DNA of 16,088 nt from Deltaproteobacteria bacterium (GTDB taxonomy: Bacteria; UBA10199; DSSB01): the NCBI GenBank assembly GCA_020440745.1, contig JAGRNM010000008.1:1-16088 (forward strand), written 5' to 3'. Of the stretch, positions 13,314-16,088 are shown in pieces. Made by a program: the position numbers and the translations under genes. The notes below the pieces were generated by a model. The model searched no databases and was not told where the DNA came from. It saw nothing but the letters and a program-made list of their open reading frames with translations. Position 1 is the stretch's first letter. Every line of letters starts with the position of its first letter.

Positions 13314-14618
13314 TCAATCCGTATTTACCGTTACCAACACCACTAAGTCTTGGAAATCAGCAGCTAAACTACCTGGGTTAGTCGACAAGTTTACTCCCAA
13401 TTCAAACAGCATAATAATTTGAGAAGGCAAAAGACTGACGGCTCCAGTTTGATCATCAAGATAAGGAGCAATGCAATCACTCACTGGCTGTTGACCTCCA
13501 TAGCCGGCTAAAGGAGGAGGTTCATCTCCATTAACTAGTGTCTTAACCTGTAAAGTATTAGTTGACTGAGTAGTAAAGCTCCATATGTTATAATAGCTAG
13601 CCTTAGCTTTGACTTTATAGGTAGCAGGATCAGTATTAGTACCACTCTGAACATAGATCTCTCCACCATCCACGTCTTGATTTCCAAAAAGCCAAGGGGG
13701 AGTATAAATACCATCTTTACCCACATTCATCTTAACATCTATCTCTGGACCGCCTGATCCATAAGTAATTTCCGAACAAAGCACTTGAAATTCAACTTCT
13801 GTATAAGGATCTACAGAAATCTCTCCACCTGAGACTTCATAGCCGGGAGTTTCGTCTGCAACAACTTCTCCACTACTCTCCTCCTCTGTATCTTCACAAC
13901 TAACCACCACTTGACTTCCATCAGCCAAAGTCGCGGTTACATACCAAGTACTACCTCTAACTATAGAATTACTAAATTCTACCTCGTCTAGAAAAACAGT
14001 ATTATTTGTTGCATTAAGATAAATATCATCAATATCTATTTCTTCTCCCTTACAGATTCCCACGTCATCTTCCCAAACAATCTCTCCATCTGCCTTAATT
14101 TTTTTAACCTTATTTGCAAAAACAGGATCAGAATTGAATTCTAAATGAGTAATCACCGGACTTAAGGCACAAGTATTTCCTAAAGATAATCCCATAATTT
14201 TTTTACCTTCTGGATCTGCGGCTCCCCCTATGGAAAAATCAGTGCATTCAAGAGCTAGGCAATCACCAGCAAAAATGGTATCAAAACGTCTTGTTACTTG
14301 TGCCTCACCAGATCTTCCAACCACTACAACTTCAGGGTCATTAGTAGTAACCGAAAAAGATCCATGATCTAACATGATATCTCCTGAGGTATTGGGACTT
14401 AAGCCACTATTAATTCGTGCCATAGCCCATTCCATGCCTGCAGCCGCGCTAAATTCAGCTCTTTGCATATTGAGGCTATCTACTTCTTCTTGCCTGGTAT
14501 TACTAACCACACCCATTGACCCAAAAGCAAAAAAGCCTAAAAGAACTACTCCAATTGCCGAAGCTACTCCGGCAAAACCTTTTTGATTTTTGTATAGTTT
14601 TTTAAATAAACTTTTCAT
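13314..14618 (-). CDS. Large PilX/MshP-like minor prepilin 'large-a'
   Basis: Paralog of large-b and large-c. I start it at ATG 14618-14616 (434 residues; leader MKSLFKKLYKNQKG), which matches the leader length of its paralogs. ATG 14624, TTG 14636 and GTG 14648 in the same frame are alternatives. The mature start FAGVASAIGVVLLGFFAFG has Ala at position 5. RAEFSAAAGMEWAMARI (53-69) is a textbook MshP/GspK pattern with Glu-Trp-Ala. The ectodomain has Cys 120, 125, 150, 189, 241, 281 and 382, DIDD at 195-198, TPGYEVSGGEI and a conserved ending ELGVNLSTNP with DFQDLVVLVTV. It is the third gene of the PilW-a, FimT-a, large-a module. The ectodomain family is not recognised; tip or adhesin role inferred. 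Confidence 0.75.
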   Translation of the reverse strand: MKSLFKKLYKNQKGFAGVASAIGVVLLGFFAFGSMGVVSNTRQEEVDSLNMQRAEFSAAAGMEWAMARINSGLSPNTSGDIMLDHGSFSVTTNDPEVVVVGRSGEAQVTRRFDTIFAGDCLALECTDFSIGGAADPEGKKIMGLSLGNTCALSPVITHLEFNSDPVFANKVKKIKADGEIVWEDDVGICKGEEIDIDDIYLNATNNTVFLDEVEFSNSIVRGSTWYVTATLADGSQVVVSCEDTEEESSGEVVADETPGYEVSGGEISVDPYTEVEFQVLCSEITYGSGGPEIDVKMNVGKDGIYTPPWLFGNQDVDGGEIYVQSGTNTDPATYKVKAKASYYNIWSFTTQSTNTLQVKTLVNGDEPPPLAGYGGQQPVSDCIAPYLDDQTGAVSLLPSQIIMLFELGVNLSTNPGSLAADFQDLVVLVTVNTD

Positions 14619-14661
14619 GGGCATCCATCCCTTCAAATTACTCCTCACTGTCCTTAGCGTT

Positions 14662-15129
14662 CTAAAAATCTAAATTCACTACGCCCGTATCTGGTTCAAT
14701 ACTAAGGCTAAGCATCTCATCACCACTAGCTAAACTTATAGTGGCACCACTGCCCAAAGTAGGACTACCTATATTGTCAAATTCAACTTGATAATTTCCC
14801 TGAAAAGTGGACTGACCAAATTGCTCTGCCAAATCGATCACCATACTCTGACCAGTAGAAGGATTACGCACAGCCTCTCCACTAGACACTTCATAAACCT
14901 CATAAGTAGTGGAAGATATATTTCTAAAACCGTGAGCCTGACCTGTTAATACAGCTCTATGCCTTGCATAACGAATATCCTGAGCTACCTTTAAAGTAGA
15001 GGTATAAACTGCAGGTCTTTGGAAGTTCCATTGGTTCATGGCCACCACACTTACCAAGCCCATCAAACTCATACTCAAAATCAGCTCAATCATTGTTATG
15101 CCGGCTTGTTTTTTTAAGAATCTCCTCAT
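14662..15129 (-). CDS. FimT/GspH-like minor prepilin 'FimT-a'
   Basis: 155 residues. Leader MRRFLKKQAG, mature ITMIELILSMSLMGLVSVVA. Glu5 is present and mature residue 1 is Ile in place of Phe, which prepilin peptidase usually tolerates. The head matches FimT-b with KVAQDIRYARHRAVLTGQAHGFR (about 48-70), NPSTGQ (about 90-95), FQGNYQVEFDNIGSP and a DTGVVNLDF ending. AAAGGA lies about 11 bases before ATG 15129-15127, a little far. Stop of PilW-a is 18 bases upstream, so the module is one transcript. Role: minor pilin of the initiation or tip complex. Confidence 0.85.
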   Translation of the reverse strand: MRRFLKKQAGITMIELILSMSLMGLVSVVAMNQWNFQRPAVYTSTLKVAQDIRYARHRAVLTGQAHGFRNISSTTYEVYEVSSGEAVRNPSTGQSMVIDLAEQFGQSTFQGNYQVEFDNIGSPTLGSGATISLASGDEMLSLSIEPDTGVVNLDF

Positions 15130-15147
15130 TTGCTTATCAGTCCTTTC

Positions 15148-15693
15148 TCACTGATAATTAGTATAATAATAATCTCTAAAGTAAACACTACGACTTAGTT
15201 CAATTGACCCATGATCATTATCACTAACCACTTTAAAATTAATTAATACTCGACGTACAATACTAGGATCACTAAACTCTGTAATTTCTGCTCCACTGGC
15301 ATCAAAGTATTGAAAACTAAACTCACTTAAATCATTAGCTAATAAGCTAGAACCTCGATAAACTTGAAATAAATCTCCCGCATCTTGTCTTCTAAAATTG
15401 GTAGCAAGAGAATTTTGATCAACAAAATCAATCTGTGTAGGAGAAATAGTAAGAAGCTCACCGTTATTAATCTGCATTAACTCTTGAGTGATACGGTGCA
15501 TAGCTATCTGGGCTGTATTAAAAGACTCAGCACGGGCAGTAGTTAGGCCAAAACTCTCTATTCCCATCCTAAAAAATAGAGCTAGCATCATGCCCAACAT
15601 ACCCATCATGACAAGACCAAGCGTGGTTTCTAAAAGACTAAAACCACCCCTATTCTTTATAAAACGACCAATTTTTACTCCTCTGACTAACAT
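15148..15693 (-). CDS. PilW/MshO/GspJ-like minor prepilin 'PilW-a', first gene of the minor-pilin cluster
   Basis: 181 residues from ATG 15693-15691. An in-frame TTG at 15699 has AGGAG four bases before it and could be the real start. Leader ends NRGG, mature FSLLETTLGLVMMGMLGMML with Glu5. PilW/GspJ-like: helix with SFNTAQIAMHRITQELMQI, then PTQIDFVDQNS, RRVLINFKVV and the Tyr-rich end SVYFRDYYYTNYQ. Paralog of PilW-b. The leader is longer than in PilW-b (17 against 11 residues). The inverted repeat 15698-15703/15741-15746 overlaps the space between ribosome site and ATG and may tune translation. Confidence 0.82.
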   Translation of the reverse strand: MLVRGVKIGRFIKNRGGFSLLETTLGLVMMGMLGMMLALFFRMGIESFGLTTARAESFNTAQIAMHRITQELMQINNGELLTISPTQIDFVDQNSLATNFRRQDAGDLFQVYRGSSLLANDLSEFSFQYFDASGAEITEFSDPSIVRRVLINFKVVSDNDHGSIELSRSVYFRDYYYTNYQ

Positions 15694-15697
15694 GGCC

Positions 15698-15746
15698 AAG
15701 CGGCTCCTATAAAAAAACCTAAGTACCCCTACCCAAAAAACCGCTT
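15698..15746 (-). promoter_or_regulatory. Inverted repeat enclosing the PilW-a ribosome site
   Basis: AAGCGG (15746-15741) and CCGCTT (15703-15698) can pair across 37 bases. The second arm sits directly between AGGAG and the ATG, so folding could hide the start region. Six base pairs over a long loop is weak evidence. Confidence 0.25.
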
Positions 15747-15782
15747 TTATTCCTGCTGACTAAAAAAGCCACAAACAAGTCC

Positions 15783-15866
15783 TTATAGAACCTCATCTTT
15801 TAAAATATCAGAATTTTTCAAACAATCAGGCTTTACCCCTAAAGCCTTCTCTGTTAGACCGCACAC
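15783..15866 (-). CDS. Possible 27-residue leader peptide before the minor-pilin cluster
   Basis: GTG 15866-15864 to TAA 15785-15783 encodes a peptide starting MCGLTEKALGVKPDC and ending DILKDEVL, a soluble, amphipathic-looking sequence with two Cys. AAGGGAAGAA precedes the GTG directly, and AGGAG lies about 15 bases further up. The frame is open 16 codons further upstream without a standard start. It would be the first ORF of the transcript from the 15901-15928 promoter, about 90 bases before PilW-a. It contains the hairpin at 15828-15847. Its composition looks coding, but the length makes chance hard to exclude. Function unknown. Confidence 0.28.
   Translation of the reverse strand: MCGLTEKALGVKPDCLKNSDILKDEVL
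15828..15847. repeat. 8-bp stem hairpin with a four-base loop in the minor-pilin leader
   Basis: AGGCTTTA and TAAAGCCT flank CCCC (GGGG on the minus strand), a perfect compact hairpin inside the possible leader ORF. No T tract follows in either direction, so it is not a simple terminator. It could be an attenuation stem or a protein-binding site. Confidence 0.45.
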
Positions 15867-15900
15867 TTCTTCCCTTAATAATCGACTCCTATTTTTATTT

Positions 15901-15928
15901 ACAATAATAGCTTAAAGGATTTTGTAAA
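15901..15928 (-). promoter_or_regulatory. Candidate promoter of the minor-pilin cluster
   Basis: Minus strand -35 TTTACA (15928-15923) and -10 TATTGT (15906-15901) with a 16-base spacer: five and four matches to consensus. It is the best pair I can find upstream of PilW-a and lies downstream of the tRNA terminator-like hairpin. The predicted leader is about 200 bases. Confidence 0.35.
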
Positions 15929-15962
15929 CTCTAGAAATACTAAAAAGAAATATTAGAACAAA

Positions 15963-16013
15963 AATAAAAAAGAAAAAAATAAAGGTTAAAAACCATGATT
16001 AATCAAGGACCTT
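15963..16013 (-). terminator. Probable terminator of the tRNA transcript
   Basis: On the minus strand AAGGT (16013-16009) and ACCTT (15986-15982) close a stem around the near-palindrome CCTTGATTAATCATGG, followed by a T-rich run (15981-15963). It lies about 40 bases after the tRNA 3' end, the expected place for its terminator. The stem is weak. Confidence 0.4.
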
Positions 16014-16052
16014 AAATAAAAAAGAAGCTTTAAAACTCCTTAAATAATCAAA

Positions 16053-16088
16053 AGCCGAGAAGCGGGATCGAACCGCCGACCTACTCAT
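16053..16088 (-). tRNA. tRNA-Thr, 3' part (5' part beyond the right edge)
   Basis: Minus strand, from the edge inward: ATGAGT (3' side of the anticodon stem), variable loop AGGTC, T-arm GGCGG TTCGATC CCGCT, acceptor strand TCTCGGC, then discriminator T at 16053. The T-loop TTCGATC is canonical and the T stem pairs throughout with one G-T. The combination of AATCAGTAGGTC-type variable region with a GCCGA-type acceptor is what I know from tRNA-Thr(UGU), so the missing 5' end should begin GCCGAGA. CCA is not encoded, so it must be added after transcription. The isotype is inferred because the anticodon is outside the window. Confidence 0.75.

Larger units (their letters stand above)
15694..16052. 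other. Leader and control region between tRNA and the minor-pilin cluster
   Basis: This 359-base stretch has no certain gene. Reading on the minus strand from the tRNA, I see a terminator-like hairpin (15963-16013), a promoter-like pair (15901-15928), a possible 27-residue ORF with an internal hairpin (15783-15866), then an inverted repeat around the PilW-a ribosome site (15698-15746). I looked for a cyclic di-GMP (GEMM) riboswitch core and did not find one. Confidence 0.55.

Noticed and set aside
15700..15980. Possible cyclic di-GMP (GEMM) riboswitch in the minor-pilin leader
   Set aside because: Such riboswitches often precede pilus genes, but I could not find the CACGCACAGGGCAAACC-type core or the ACGCAAAGCC element.

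Overview
This AT-rich window is almost entirely a type IV pilus (T4P) locus of the MSHA-like kind from a Gram-negative bacterium. The evidence for Gram-negative is a lipobox lipoprotein, inner-membrane PilM/N/O-type proteins of the sort that connect to an outer-membrane secretin, and paired PilB/PilT motor ATPases. I cannot fix the phylum from the sequence. Nothing here looks like phage, transposon, CRISPR or a toxin system. The secretin (PilQ/MshL) and the prepilin peptidase (PilD) are not in the window.

Layout, left to right. 1-274 holds the start of a lipoprotein gene (minus strand, runs off the left edge). 275-850 is an AT-rich gap with one doubtful micro-ORF. 851-1270 is an unrecognised cytoplasmic-looking protein. 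1456-7584 is the assembly-machine operon, read on the minus strand in the order extension ATPase PilB, platform PilC, major pilin, hairpin, PilM-like, PilN-like, PilO fused to a PilP-like domain with an acidic tail. A clear sigma70-type promoter (7663-7691) drives it. The retraction ATPase gene pilT (7810-8883) lies on the plus strand, back to back with pilB. 8863-15693 is a minus-strand minor-pilin cluster in the order PilW-a, FimT-a, large-a, PilV, PilW-b, FimT-b, large-b, large-c. A candidate promoter (15901-15928), a possible 27-residue leader ORF and hairpins precede it. The right edge cuts a tRNA gene, most likely tRNA-Thr.

How the genes work together. PilB and PilT power extension and retraction through PilC. 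PilM/N/O(P) align the motor with the unseen secretin. The MshA-like pilin forms the fibre. The PilV/PilW/FimT-like minor pilins plus the three large prepilins would form the priming and tip complex.

The most unusual content is the minor-pilin cluster. A three-gene module (PilW-FimT-large prepilin) occurs twice as diverged paralogs. A third large prepilin stands at the end of the cluster. The large prepilins are about 430 residues each. They start like PilX/MshP/GspK (no Glu at mature position 5) and carry about 370 residues of beta-rich, cysteine-containing ectodomain that I do not recognise. This looks like a set of three related, possibly alternative, pilus tips or adhesins.
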